Shown: piece by piece, positions 40,301 through 49,717 of the stretch | Numbering within the stretch: position 1 is the first letter of the stretch | How the letters are laid out: every line of letters begins with the position of its first letter | Source: Mycosarcoma maydis | Lineage: Eukaryota > Basidiomycota > Ustilaginomycetes > Ustilaginales | Assembly: GCF_000328475.2 (NCBI RefSeq) | Contig: NC_026479.1 | Span: forward strand, 1,116,001 to 1,180,000 | Direction: 5' to 3' | Length of the DNA: 64,000 nucleotides | Position numbers and translations under genes: made by a program | Notes under the pieces: model-generated | The model's database searches: none | Told to the model about the DNA's origin: nothing | The model's input: the letters and a program-made list of their open reading frames with translations, nothing else

Positions 40301-41898
40301 TCGTCGTTCTGTTGCGCTTGAACGGCCTGGGCTAAGCTGTCGAGGTAGCCGTCAGTCTGGCGCAAGAGATGCGTGATACGTGTGTCCTTGGCGGTGTCGA
40401 TGAGTTTGAGGTAGGCTTCCTCGTCGTCGGCCTTAAGGGCATTGAGACGCTCTTTGGCGATCCTCTCGACTCGCTTCTGCTCTTCACGTTCTGAGTCGGC
40501 GTGGAATTTGAGCATGGCGCGACCGAAGCGGCGCGCCTGGTCGTTCATTCTTGTATGCGCTGCGACGAGGTCGCGGCCGTGGTTGCAAATGGTGCTGAGG
40601 TAGTCAATGTGCTTCTGTCTGGCGCGCTTCTCTCGCTCGACACGTTGCTTGCGTTCGAGTTGTTCGGTCATGCGTGCGTCGCGCAAGGTCTGCTTTTTGA
40701 CGCGTCGGAAGGCGACGCGGTCAAGACCGAGCGTGGTGGCAAGGTTGAGACTCTGGACGACCTGCTCTCGAAGCTGCTTCTGCTTTTCGAGGAGATGGAG
40801 AGACTTGAGCTCGATGAGCGCCTTGAGCTTGGCATTGTCGCCTTGAAGGTGGCTGCCGTGAAGTTGCGAGGTGAGGTCGTGCGCGTTTTCCTTGCCCTTG
40901 AGGCTGGCCATGGTGGGACTCTGCGACATGTCGGCGGGGAAGGACTCGAGTTCGCGGATTCGCTGGCGGATGCGCGCCTGGACGAAGCGGTCACGCTCTT
41001 CCAACAAGAGTCTGGGTTCGAGACCTGCAGGCATGAGGCTGGGTATCAAGAGTCGCTGCTGCTTTGTTGCAGTGTAGTCGTCGTCCTCGAGCAAAGGCTT
41101 GGAGATGTACGAGAAGGGGTGCACATAAGCGTTGTACGGATAGACTGAGCTAGTCGGGTCATCCTTTGGACTTGGCGGTCTTGGAATCTCGACGATCTTG
41201 TCGGAGGGAGCGGTCGAAGCAGTCGCATTTTCGGTTGAGGAGCTCACTTTAGGAGCGTCCTTGGCAGCTCCCACTTTGGAGGACGCAACGGCAGCAGCTG
41301 CGATGTGTGATGCGGTTGTGAGGATTCCATCCTTGGTGTCCTGAACTTCCGACTCGCGATCTGCGGCCAAAATGGCCTCTTGCAAATGTGATGGCAGAGG
41401 CTGGTTGCGCGAGATAAGCTTGAAGGCGATGATCTGGGTTTTGAGCGCATTTAGCTGATCGGGTGTGAGGTTGGCGGGGCTCAAGGAGCGCGAGATTTCT
41501 TCCTCGGTCTTGAGGACGACGCCGTTGGCGCTGGACGCGTCAAGAGCGGGTGTCGAAGCAATGGCAGGCTGCGATGGTGATGACGCGGACGAAGCTGGTT
41601 TAGTGGGTGTCGAGGGTGTAGTCTGTTGTTGTGTCGCTCGTGCTTGCATGGCGACGGCCTGTTGTTGACGCATAGCCTGGTATTGCTGAAACATTTTGAG
41701 CGTGTTGACGAGCGTAGCGTACTCGGAGCTTGTGGATTCATTGACGCCACTAGCCTTGAGCTGCTGCATGCGAGCGATCATGCCGTGCAGCCTCTCTTTG
41801 GTCATACCGGTCAACATCTGCTGTGCCTGAGCACTAAGCGCGGACGGCTGGCCGTTGGCTGATGAGCCATTGGTGGCTGCGTTGGCGATGGCTGACAT
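37378..41898 (-). CDS. SNF2-family chromatin-remodelling ATPase (SWI/SNF or RSC catalytic subunit)
   Basis: This is the catalytic subunit of a SWI/SNF- or RSC-type nucleosome remodeller in the nucleus. The 1,506-residue product starts at ATG 41898; the frame upstream opens only at TTG. A QLQ-type segment (LTPDQLNALKTQI, PLPSHLQEAI) is near 143-180. An HSA-like basic helical region that would bind actin-related proteins lies near 400-530. The ATPase core begins with LADEMGLGKTIQ near 628, then IIDEGHRMKN near 733 in place of DEAH. The second lobe (LSTRAGGLGLNLQSAD, QDRAHRIGQ) ends near 1110. A SnAC-like acidic/basic segment follows at 1180-1260, and a bromodomain at about 1370-1460 (PDYHVIIEKPIAM, YNDAVELQ). 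Presence of QLQ points to Snf2, while the modest length recalls Sth1; the choice is left open. Confidence 0.95.
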   Translation of the reverse strand: MSAIANAATNGSSANGQPSALSAQAQQMLTGMTKERLHGMIARMQQLKASGVNESTSSEYATLVNTLKMFQQYQAMRQQQAVAMQARATQQQTTPSTPTKPASSASSPSQPAIASTPALDASSANGVVLKTEEEISRSLSPANLTPDQLNALKTQIIAFKLISRNQPLPSHLQEAILAADRESEVQDTKDGILTTASHIAAAAVASSKVGAAKDAPKVSSSTENATASTAPSDKIVEIPRPPSPKDDPTSSVYPYNAYVHPFSYISKPLLEDDDYTATKQQRLLIPSLMPAGLEPRLLLEERDRFVQARIRQRIRELESFPADMSQSPTMASLKGKENAHDLTSQLHGSHLQGDNAKLKALIELKSLHLLEKQKQLREQVVQSLNLATTLGLDRVAFRRVKKQTLRDARMTEQLERKQRVEREKRARQKHIDYLSTICNHGRDLVAAHTRMNDQARRFGRAMLKFHADSEREEQKRVERIAKERLNALKADDEEAYLKLIDTAKDTRITHLLRQTDGYLDSLAQAVQAQQNDDVHADAIAAERAVEESANQEVGVAVDETMFGATRQDDPSEDRGKVDYYSVAHRITERITQQPSILSGGTLKEYQMKGLQWMISLYNNRLNGILADEMGLGKTIQTISLITYLMEFKKQNGPFLVIVPLSTLTNWVNEFNKWAPSVSTLIYKGTPNVRKQLTGRLRSMNFQVLLTTYEYIIKDKHLLGKIKWVHMIIDEGHRMKNTQSKLTITLTQFYTSRYRLLLTGTPLQNNLPELWALLNFVLPRIFNSVKSFDEWFNTPFTNTGSEGGMMLNEEEALLIIKRLHKVLRPFLLRRLKKDVASELPDKVEKVIKCKMSALQLKLYQQMKKHKMILSGEDNSTAGKKAKPQGIRGLQNAIMQLRKICNHPYVFEQVELAINPTKENGPDLYRVAGKFELLDRLLPKLFATKHRVLIFFQMTAIMDIMEDFLRYRGFKYLRLDGSTKPDDRSQLLKLFNAPGSDYFVFILSTRAGGLGLNLQSADTVIIYDSDWNPHQDLQAQDRAHRIGQKMEVRILRLVTEKSVEETILARAQDKLEIEGKVIQAGKFDNQATADERELLLRAMLEADNDDEDDDDGDFNDDELNQLLARGEHEVPIFQQIDNERQASDTEFWKSLGYKGKLPERLMQESELPAVYQQDFDADKLEDEVEEEQPATRKRNVVHYDDGLTEDQFLRALEDDDVDLNDIVERKRERIEKRRAKAMMQSMDSTEGTPEVEGGRRKKGVGRGRGLGGASETPEPSPGPSARKRKRFGGVSMDGSPDYEESPSAARIAQPKRRKTGGEDDVRDRIKYALNQCYRAVETCLEPETGRKRCLLFLDVPKKTDYPDYHVIIEKPIAMRQIKRRIDNRTFRRVDTCRDEFHLMVRNAKTYNQEGSWVYNDAVELQKAFDTTYDMLCRFSGLPGSENEGEAAAGDTSVNDTQNEAEDDNDDGGEDDDEDGKPVAAAPRGIKIRLGKRSKVVKNGKRDESDDDE

Positions 41899-43086
41899 GG
41901 TGCCGATTGGATGGAAGCGAGTGAGCAAGTGAGCGAGCGAGCTCGACGATCGTGGATGGTCGCTCTTGGAGAAGGTAGGGTATCGACGGACCTAATGGCT
42001 GTGACGGATGTCGAGGGAGTGTACTTGGCGAAGCCGAATGGTGATTGATCGAGGAACTTGCGAAGTTGGGAGAGGGAAGCGGCGGACGATATGCTCGGGT
42101 CGCGTTTGCTTTCCAAGGTAATCGCGCCTGTCTGCTCGATGTCGCTAAATGGGACGGGAAACGCGACGATGTGCACACGACGATATGAGCCAGAGCCGTC
42201 AAGGAGGTATGGCTGGGTCGAGGCACAGTATCCGAACAGGTGAAGTGGGATGGCCTGCAGCAATACGCGACGGGCGGCGACGGGCGGCGACGACACTCGT
42301 GACTGACAAAAGACCAGCACACGGATATGAGAAGGAATATCGGGAAGCGGTAGCTGCTCGTTGAAGCTGGCGTTGAGTGGTGGATGCGATTGCGATTGGA
42401 GTCGCGGATGCAATCATGAATCTCTGCGCTTGTCCTGATTCAAACGCTCGTCGATTAGCGGTTTCGATGGGCGATTTTCAGTAGAGCGGTGAGCCGTACA
42501 GTACAGTACAGTACAGTACAGTACAGAGATCAGAAAGGGGGTTTTTGGGCCTGCTTTGCTAGCGGTGTGGGAACCGCACGGAAAATCGCAGACAAGTGAA
42601 TAATAGCTGAGTCTCATTTTGACTGTCCTTTCGCCTTGCTCGTGGTTAAAGAAGCGCTGCGAAATTTGGCTCGGTGCTTCCGCCTGGTCTTTGCTCATCA
42701 CGACACGTCGAGCTGGGAGGAAAATCTGAATAACCACGATTTTAACTTGTGCGTGGTTCACCCTTCGTGCTTTGGTTCAGAGACTCGCGACTGCGCGTCC
42801 ACACAAAATCGCCCGTGGGTCGTCGTCGCCAATCACGAATCGCGACTTGTACGCGACCAGATCAAGCGGCGAAATGGAGGTGACAAACTGAACGAAATTT
42901 CACAAGACTGTTTCGTACGAATATGTCCTCATCGTTTCGATCTTTTACCCATTTTTGAGCTTCTCCACTCACGACTCACGACTCGAAAGAAAATTTCAGG
43001 TCAAGAAAGCTTCTTCGAGAGAGGCGCGCTTCTTCCCACCTCTCCTTGCTTTGTGAACCTCTTCCACCTTCCTAGATCCCAGCAAG
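41899..43086. other. Divergent intergenic region SNF2-type gene/RPC19
   Basis: 1,188 bases expected to hold both promoters. It includes a (GGCGAC)-like run near 42268-42293, (GTACA)6 at 42496-42525, and a heptamer-family copy near 42833. A C/T-rich stretch directly precedes the RPC19 ATG. Small frames have no recognisable content. Confidence 0.55.
42496..42525. repeat. (GTACA)6 pentanucleotide microsatellite
   Basis: Six uninterrupted GTACA units in the spacer between divergent genes; likely polymorphic. Confidence 0.9.
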
Positions 43087-44190
43087 ATGTCTAATCCGAA
43101 CCTTGCAGAGGTCATGGGCGATGGCCCTGCCTCAATAGCTGACAAGCTCACGCTGCTCCCAGGCTACGAGCCCGACTTCTCTGCCGTCACGTTCTGCCTC
43201 AAGGAAGAGGACCACACATTGGGCAATTCGCTTCGATACATCATCATGAAAGAGTAAGTACGCTCTCCTCAGCTTGTTGCTCAGCCCTCTCGCCTTTCAC
43301 AGGAGTTTTCCGAGATGATACTTTTAACTATTGTGCTTTACACGAATTGACCGAGTCGCATCGGGACATAGTAGTGGTGGGGGAAATACAATAATGGAAT
43401 TCTTCGTTGCTGAGATCCTTCCTGTTCCCAAGACGACAGACATGGGCCGACCGCAACACGTACAACAGCGCATCCTCATTGCAAGTGTGCTGACCGATCC
43501 GCTTTGCATCTCTTTGTTTCTTTTGCGTTTCTTTCAGCCCTCGCGTCGAGTTCTGCGGTTACAGCAACCCGCACCCTTCCGAGAACAAGATCCACCTTCG
43601 CATTCAGATGTATGGTAAGTTGATCCCCAACCACACACATCGACGGCGCACCATTGCAAAAGACATGCACACACCCGCCTTCCCCCCTGGCCGAGATGAG
43701 AAAAAGGGATCGTACGTGCCCGACAACCTGCCAGGTTGCTTGGAGCTTGACGAAGATTTTTTTAGATTCTTGTACAATCGTTCCTACTGAGCCATCACAT
43801 CAAGACGTGAGAGTGTCTAGATCATTTCAATGGTTTTGGTCGCTCCTGTCTACAACCCAAGTCGATCACAGCGCATGCCAATTCGATGATACTGACCACA
43901 AGTCGTTCGCTCGTTATTTTTGGCAATGACATGCTACAGATAACGCCTCAGCTCTCGACGCATTGCGAGATGCCATCGAAAACCTGGACCAGCTGTTCGC
44001 TGCGATTGGCGAAGCATACGATCGAAGCCTGAGCGCCGGTAACTATGAGACCTACGTCGAGCCTAAGCTAGATCACGAGCGTTTGGCACAGATGGCAGAA
44101 CAAGGCAAGAAGCGACGTGCCGAAGAAAAGGCCCGAGAAGCAGAGGCTCGCAAACAGGCTGCCCAAGCTGCTGCTGGTCGACCCATGTGA
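43087..44190 (+). CDS. RPC19: RNA polymerase I and III subunit AC19, three exons
   Basis: AC19 pairs with AC40 in the alpha-like assembly platform shared by RNA polymerases I and III. The 164-residue protein is split: exon 1 43087-43253, exon 2 43538-43614, exon 3 43940-44190. Donors are GA/GTAAGT and TATG/GTAAGT and acceptors TTTCAG and CTACAG; reading frame is kept across both joins. The family block EDHTLGNSLRYIIMK ends exon 1 and continues as DPRVEFCGYSNPHP in exon 2, then NKIHLRIQMY into exon 3, exactly in the expected order. The last 40 residues form a charged Lys/Glu/Ala helix ending in GRPM. Introns of 284 and 325 nt are long for this window. It is convergent with the TFIIS-domain gene, 191 bases away. 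Confidence 0.96.
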
Positions 44191-44381
44191 GCCTGCCCAT
44201 GCATACCGTTGCCTGTCACCCCGACTCTCCTTTCGTTCTGCTCGCATTCACTACACCTGTATTTGTACTTATACCATCGCATCCACACAGCTCGTGTCTG
44301 ACCTGTCAGCGGTCAATGTACTAGTATGACAATCCGATTGGCTTTGCGTGGTGCCTGCGCTTGAACCGTTCCGAGCATGAC

Positions 44382-44995
44382 TTAGATTCCGGTTTCGAAC
44401 TCGATTCCGCGCATCGCTTCACCCACCTTCGGTTGGGCTCTGGCCTTGAACTCGCCTTCGCCGCCACCGCCCATCGACGCTTCAACGGCTTCGCCGTAGG
44501 TTTCGATGTCGCCCTCGTGCATGCGCGAGATGCCTTGTTCGGACGTGACAATGGCGCCGCGCTCAGGATCCAAGTCATCGACGCCGACCGATGCCTCCAA
44601 GTTTTGTTGACGGAGGTGTTGGTCTTGCTTGGCCTGTTCTTCTGTCCTCATCTCCTGTTGTGCGCTCCGCGTCCAGAGAGCGGTGTCAGCTTCCGCTTCT
44701 GTATGCATCATCAAGTCGCATCTGAGCCTGAACGCACTTCACTAGACATGTTGACCAGTTGTTCTGGCGCCACACTACCTTGTACGAGATCTTGCGCAAG
44801 TTGTGGGTTGTCCTTTTTTAGCGTCAAGCCGATGTTTCGAATGTCGCCTCGATAGTCGTTGGAAGTTGATTGGCCGAACTTGTCAAATACAGCCTGCTCG
44901 ATTTGCGCAGCGGTCGAGCTTGTATCTTGCACGCCAGTAGCTGCTGCGATCGAATCCCCAAGAAATTTGGCACTTTTCGAGCGGATATCTGACAT
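44382..44995 (-). CDS. Small protein with a TFIIS central domain, two exons
   Basis: Two overlapping minus-strand frames join cleanly if an 83-nt intron is removed. Exon 1 is 44995-44738, the intron 44737-44655 (GTGCGT...CAACAG), and exon 2 44654-44382. The join restores MSSEEMRTEEQ, the expected end of a TFIIS central (TFS2M) domain, in frame. The 176-residue product has this domain at about 1-105 (RSKSAKFLGDSI, YRGDIRNIGLTLKKDNPQL, GSVAPEQLVNM) and a Gly/Glu-rich tail. It lacks both the N-terminal LW domain and the C-terminal zinc ribbon that stimulates transcript cleavage by RNA polymerase II in full TFIIS. It may therefore bind polymerase or act elsewhere. The ATG at 44995 is preferred because upstream codons show no domain. 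Function is inferred only from the fold. Confidence 0.82.
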
Positions 44996-45295
44996 GCTTA
45001 GGACGATCGGGCGTTGGAATGATGGGCGAAAGGCAGCATTGTGGCTTCGGAGGCATGCTATCGTATGGACAGCTGACTGAGGCAACTGTGCACATTCGTG
45101 ATTCACGAATCGATTGTATAAGCACCAATCACGAATGTGCAAGTCGTGAGTTGTGGAGGTGTGAACACGGAAATTCGCCAATTTTGTTGGTTGTGACATA
45201 CCTAACATGTTTTGCTGATTTTAAGGTAATTTCTGTACCAAAATTTCGCGAATCTATATCTAACCTATTCAGGAAAACCACATCCTGGAAACATG

Positions 45296-45326
45296 AATCA
45301 CGAATCACGAATCACGAATCACGAAT
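45296..45326. repeat. Four tandem AATCACG heptamers
   Basis: Perfect 7-bp tandem array of four copies plus AAT, the longest uninterrupted array of this family in the window. Confidence 0.9.
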
Positions 45327-45805
45327 GCTTGTGTGCTTCAAACTCACTATGAAGGAAATCACGAATGAGGTCCTAATACTATGCAAACCGGTACGTGCGT
45401 CTGGACTCGATCGAGAGGAGGGCTATAGCTGGACTGAGCCAGGCAGGTGGGTTGTAGCTTTGAACGGAATAGGCGTGAGTCGATAGGGTGCTAGACGCCG
45501 ATGGTCAATTGTATTCACGATTGTAGTTCAGATCGCCGGTCCATTGGTGCCCTACGGTCAAAGAAGCCGCCATATTTGCAGCACGCGAAACGAGTTTGAC
45601 GAGCGTGAAGACGAGCAGCTGCTCAGATGTCTCGTAAATCATGGATCCACGATTTCTGAACTTTCGGCGTGCATGACGGACGGTCTGCTAGAGAGCACAC
45701 AGCATGGCGACTCTGCCCTTTTTGACGCCAGTCTCAACTAGTCGAATCAAATCTGAGCTCGGCTGTGTTCTATGGCTAAACCTGTGCGCGGGCAGCGCGG
45801 AGTCG

Positions 45806-45881
45806 AATCGTAAATCGTAAATCGTGAGTGCTCGCACCAATGGTGAATAGTGAATCGTGAATCGTGAATTCTCGTGAATTC
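45806..45881. repeat. AATCGTG/AATCGTA heptamer cluster
   Basis: Imperfect repeats of AATCGTA and AATCGTG in two blocks, ending in GAATTCTCGTGAATTC; opposite orientation to the 45296 array. Confidence 0.8.
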
Positions 45882-46187
45882 AGAATTCCACCACAACCCA
45901 ACACCTAACACTCACGACCATCGACCCCATGATCGCTCTCGCAAACAACACGATCATTCACGATTCCATCCTTTCGCTCCTTCAGACGGCGATTAGCACA
46001 GCATCAATACAATCATTTTAAACAGGCAATCCGAACCACGCACTTCAAGGCTTACTTGACACCTTCCTCCTCGTCGCCTCGACGTGGAAACGCTTATTAC
46101 CACAACTGGCGCTCGGGAGTTGACGGACGGGCATATCTTACCGCATACACACCGCTTCTGCTGCTGCGATACGTAGACGATCTGATC

Positions 46188-47504
46188 ATGGTGCCAAAAG
46201 CTTCCGGATCGCTCCTGTCAGGGGCACGCAAGTCGGGCATCTCACTCGCTCTCAACGGTGGCTCAGGACAAGCTGGAGGTGTTTCGCTTCACGATCGCCT
46301 GTCGGCGAGATCCAGAGTCACTAATCTCGGCATCCTTCTACTTCTCGGCTTTGCTGGCTTCTCAGCGCTCTTGAATCTTCGCTTTATGCTCTTTCACCGC
46401 AATCCGCCTTCGATACCGCAAGGCTACATCGAGTTCAATGGCCGCACTCCTGAATTGCTCAGCGCCAGTGTACCGCCACCTCGCACGGGCACTAACCATC
46501 TTAACCATCTCGTCATCGTCACTGGACACGCCATCTGGGCGGGTTGTGATGTCAAGGGAAAGGACAACGACGAGAATTGGGTTCTCGAAGAATATCAGAA
46601 GGGCGGAAGCGTAAAAACCTTCTACAAGCACATTGAAAAGGGAATGCAGCTCACTGTTGAGGATCCCAATGCGCTTCTCGTATTCTCTGGTGGTCAAACC
46701 CGTCCTAATTCGCTTCAGACCGAAGCAGAGTCGTACTACTCGCTCGCCATGTCGGCCAATCTGGAAGTGCCGATGATTGCAGGCAGCCTGGTCAACCTGA
46801 CCTTGCCATCCTCTTCTTCTTCTTCTTCTCCTTCTTCGTCTTCGTCCTCCGCGTCTTCCTTCATTGGCTCTCTCGCTCACGCCAATGCAGCAGTGGCGAC
46901 TCGAAAAGGTTTGCAAGACGCTCGCATGACCACGGAGAACTATGCTCTCGACAGTTTTGAGAATCTGCTCTTCTCCATCGCCCGTTTTCGCGAATACACA
47001 GGTCATTATCCAGGACGTATCACGGTTGTCGGCTACGCCTTCAAGAAGGCGCGCTTCGAAGACCTGCACGCCAAAGCGGTGCGCTGGAACACGCGAGGTT
47101 TCCTGCACAATGGCGAAAGAACCTTCCAGTACGTCGGCATCGATGACGAAGGGCTCACGGACAGCGAGAACATTGCTCAGCGCAGAGGTGAAAAGCTCAA
47201 GGCGTACAATCTGTACGACAAGGATATGTACGGCTGTCATGGTAGGTTGAAGGAGAAGCGCATTGAGAGAAATCCTACGCGACGATTTCATCCGTACATG
47301 AGCTCGGCACCTGAGATTGCTGATTTGCTCAATTGGTGCCCTGCCCCGAATTCGGGCTTGCAGGGTTTGTATCCGGAGAATTTGCCATGGGATGCTAGGG
47401 TCACCGGTACGGGCTGGGGCCGAGGTGCTCTCGCCGTCAAGGCGAACAGTAAGGGCAACATCATTCCTGATACAAGGTGGTTGCAGATCGGACGCGAGCC
47501 TTGA
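46188..47504 (+). CDS. DUF218-like membrane-anchored protein
   Basis: The product is 438 residues from ATG 46188. A single hydrophobic segment at about 43-66 (LGILLLLGFAGFSALLNLRFML) suggests a type II membrane anchor with the bulk in a lumen or outside. The DUF218 (YdcF-like) fold is indicated by HLVIVTGHAIWAG, then LLVFSGGQTRPNSLQTEAESYY and, further on, TTENYALDSFENLLFSI and ITVVGYAFKKARFEDLHAKAV. A serine run of about 16 residues with two prolines lies around 208-223 between these halves, probably a surface loop. Fungal members are uncharacterised, and the catalytic activity of the family is not established. It is convergent with the universal stress protein gene. Confidence 0.85.
   Translation: MVPKASGSLLSGARKSGISLALNGGSGQAGGVSLHDRLSARSRVTNLGILLLLGFAGFSALLNLRFMLFHRNPPSIPQGYIEFNGRTPELLSASVPPPRTGTNHLNHLVIVTGHAIWAGCDVKGKDNDENWVLEEYQKGGSVKTFYKHIEKGMQLTVEDPNALLVFSGGQTRPNSLQTEAESYYSLAMSANLEVPMIAGSLVNLTLPSSSSSSSPSSSSSSASSFIGSLAHANAAVATRKGLQDARMTTENYALDSFENLLFSIARFREYTGHYPGRITVVGYAFKKARFEDLHAKAVRWNTRGFLHNGERTFQYVGIDDEGLTDSENIAQRRGEKLKAYNLYDKDMYGCHGRLKEKRIERNPTRRFHPYMSSAPEIADLLNWCPAPNSGLQGLYPENLPWDARVTGTGWGRGALAVKANSKGNIIPDTRWLQIGREP
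46812..46858. repeat. TCT/TCC triplet run encoding polyserine
   Basis: Imperfect trinucleotide repeat inside the DUF218-like gene; encodes Ser with two Pro. Confidence 0.75.
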
Positions 47505-47761
47505 TTGGGAATGGCCGAGTCATGTTCGCATGTAAGCAACTTTGTTGAATCTGCCAATCAGCGTGCCAAATGCGAAATATGGACTCTTGCGTTCTGTGAC
47601 GATTGCTTTTTCTTTCACGTTGTGTCCCAACTCGACAAGACAGATTCAGCGCTTGTTGTAGCAGGCTGCAGGCTACAATGAAGGATGTGAACACAAGAAT
47701 TTCCATCACTGAGAACTGAGAAAAGCGAAGATGGGGGGAATAAGACGCCGAAAGGGGTGTT

Positions 47762-48469
47762 CTATTTGATAACGAGAACAGGAGCGTTGGAGTGGGAGAC
47801 CAAATAGCTCGAAACGGTACCGGCAGTGGTGAGACCCTTCTTCCAATTCCTCTCTCTCTTTCCGACGAGGACAAGATCGACATGGTGGTAGTTTGCGACT
47901 CTCAACAAGCTTGCCCTAGCATCACCATGGAGGACGTGGATGGTGACGTTGAAGCCTTTCTGTTTGAGCTGAGCTTTGTATGGTTCCAATTTCTCGATTG
48001 CCTGAGCGCGAATCGTCTTCAACAGCTCGTTGTGGCGTTCCGTATCGATGGTGAGTGGGCCTGCAACCCAGGGAGTCGAAATCACGTTGGCTGGCAGCAC
48101 CGTGCACAGGAAAACATGGCTGTCGGTTTTCAGCAGCTTGTTCTCGAGCAGGTACTTGAACGCTTTGTCTCCCGCTTCGGTTCCGTCGAGTGCGATCAGG
48201 ATCTTGGCCGTGTCCGATTCAAGCTTGGCGCCTGGAACTCCTACGATCTGCTGCTCGCGAGCTTCAGCGGGCACCGAAGATTTTTCAAGAGGGTTCGACG
48301 ATTCCAGAATGGGCGTCTGCGCAATGTTGGTGACGTGTCCACCAGGCGTGGTCGCTCCGTCGGAGGACGAAGGCGTGTAGTTCTTCTTGGAGAGTCCCGG
48401 AATGTGGAAGAGCGATCGTCGTGGAGACGAGGGCACAGAGGAAGGCGGCGATGCAACTGGCGAAGTCAT
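47762..48469 (-). CDS. Universal stress protein family member
   Basis: The 235-residue product starts at ATG 48469; an in-frame ATG further upstream (48724) would add a Cys-rich, unconserved extension and is not preferred. Residues 1-70 are Ser/Pro-rich and disordered. The USP fold begins at KILIALDGTEAGDKAF, with the first strand and the Asp expected near the nucleotide. It ends with VDLVLVGKRERNWKKG...TVSSYLVSHSNAPVLVI, which matches the family's GxxG-(x9)-G(S/T) ATP-binding loop loosely. A HVLHGDARASLL segment precedes it, as usual. USPs are small cytoplasmic nucleotide-binding proteins induced by stress in many organisms; the specific role in fungi is unclear. The 3' end faces the DUF218-like gene. 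Confidence 0.88.
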   Translation of the reverse strand: MTSPVASPPSSVPSSPRRSLFHIPGLSKKNYTPSSSDGATTPGGHVTNIAQTPILESSNPLEKSSVPAEAREQQIVGVPGAKLESDTAKILIALDGTEAGDKAFKYLLENKLLKTDSHVFLCTVLPANVISTPWVAGPLTIDTERHNELLKTIRAQAIEKLEPYKAQLKQKGFNVTIHVLHGDARASLLRVANYHHVDLVLVGKRERNWKKGLTTAGTVSSYLVSHSNAPVLVIK

Positions 48470-49717
48470 GCTGAAGGACAAGAGAGTGGGTAGATCGTGA
48501 TGGAAGGGGGCAGCAAGGCGGTTACGAAGAAGAGGTAGCGCGCTATATATTGTCATAAGTGACAGAATGAGGCCCAACACATTCTGGATCGGACAACATC
48601 GGTGACAGCAAACGGGACAGCCTTCTAAGTTACTAGTCCCGCTACCGCTACAGAAGGTCTCGTGTCGGGACACCATGTACCAACCAGAGTGAGCGCTATC
48701 GCCCCAGCAACAACGAATCAACATGCGCGTCAGGTCGTTTCGATTCCTCGCTCACATGATCTCGGACGCCTCTGCATCATGCTATCGTGTTCCGCTTGGT
48801 CGTCTCTTTGCTGTTCCACGTCGAACCTAAGCGCAGAGCCTATTTGACAGGCGAAATTTTGCTCAGCCACTCGGCAAACTCCTGTCGAACAATCGTGAAT
48901 CGTGATTCTTAATTCCCGAATCGAGCGAAACTTGTTTTTGACTTTATTGCATGGGCCAGCACAAGTCACAAATCCAGCCTAGACACGATGATCCGTGATC
49001 CTTCATGCTTCGTGCTTGTTCTCGCTTGTAAGAGTCTCGAATCCAGATTCCCTGCACTCATGACTTGCGCAGGCCTGTTTGTGATTCGGCACTCTTGACT
49101 CCCGCCAGTGAACCAGAACCAGCGGCTCCTTGCATCTCTGAGAACAAAAGAACACCACAGCACTGAGATTCACAATCGCGAATCACGAATTAGTTTCCGT
49201 GATTCTTCGGCGTATTGATTTCGATTCGTGATTTGGTTGGGATTGCTCTTGGCCGCTCAGTGACGCCATCTGGCCACAGAAATCCCCCGAATATTCGCCG
49301 TGTGCTTCTTTCGCCCACGCACTCGTGACTCCACTCACGACCGCACGACTCACGACTCCGCTTCTGCAAACCAAATCTGCTCAGATCGGTGCTCACACAC
49401 GTATCTCCCGATTAGCACTCACTCCCGCAGTCCTCATTCAACTTACCGCACCGAGCTTTGGAGCGAATCGTGAATCTGCGCCGGTCACGGATCTGTATGA
49501 CATGTGGAAGAAAAGTCGCTGTAACAATGCCCACCAAGAGCCGTGAGCGTGGCAGAATCGTGAATCGTGAATCACAAAACCCAAATCGTGAATCGTGAAT
49601 GCATTTGTGAATCAGAGACAAACCTGATGACTAGCTGGCATATTGGACAGTGAGATGATATACAGCAAGAGACACTCCACAATCGCGGGAAAGGAAGCAA
49701 GAATCGTGAATCACAAA
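48470..49717. other. Intergenic region with heptamer repeats
   Basis: 1,248 bases between the start of the stress-protein gene and the 3' end of the ING gene. Heptamer-family copies are at 48891-48908, 49174-49190, 49223-49234, 49556-49614 and 49702-49714; the last ends four bases from the ING stop codon. No gene seen. Confidence 0.55.
49556..49600. repeat. AATCGTG heptamer cluster, two tandem pairs
   Basis: AATCGTG-AATCGTG-AATCAC, a 9-base A/C-rich spacer, then AATCGTG-AATCGTG-AAT; a further degenerate copy follows at 49607-49614. Confidence 0.85.

Larger units (their letters stand above)
44996..46187. other. Intergenic region rich in heptamer repeats
   Basis: 1,192 bases between divergent genes. 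It is the densest stretch of the AATCACG/AATCGTG family in the window: 45094-45113, 45131-45141, 45296-45326 (four tandem units) and 45806-45881. No credible ORF. The frame that runs into the DUF218 gene from 46056 begins at TTG. Confidence 0.6.

Noticed and set aside
43254..43537. snoRNA in RPC19 intron 1
   Set aside because: Box-like sequences are imperfect and no terminal stem or rRNA guide was found.
44655..44737. Frameshift or pseudogene in the TFIIS-domain gene
   Set aside because: A normal GTGCGT...CAACAG intron explains the change of frame and restores the conserved MSSEEM end.
48470..48724. N-terminal extension of the universal stress protein from ATG 48724
   Set aside because: Adds a Cys-rich, non-conserved segment; the ATG at 48469 gives a normal USP layout.
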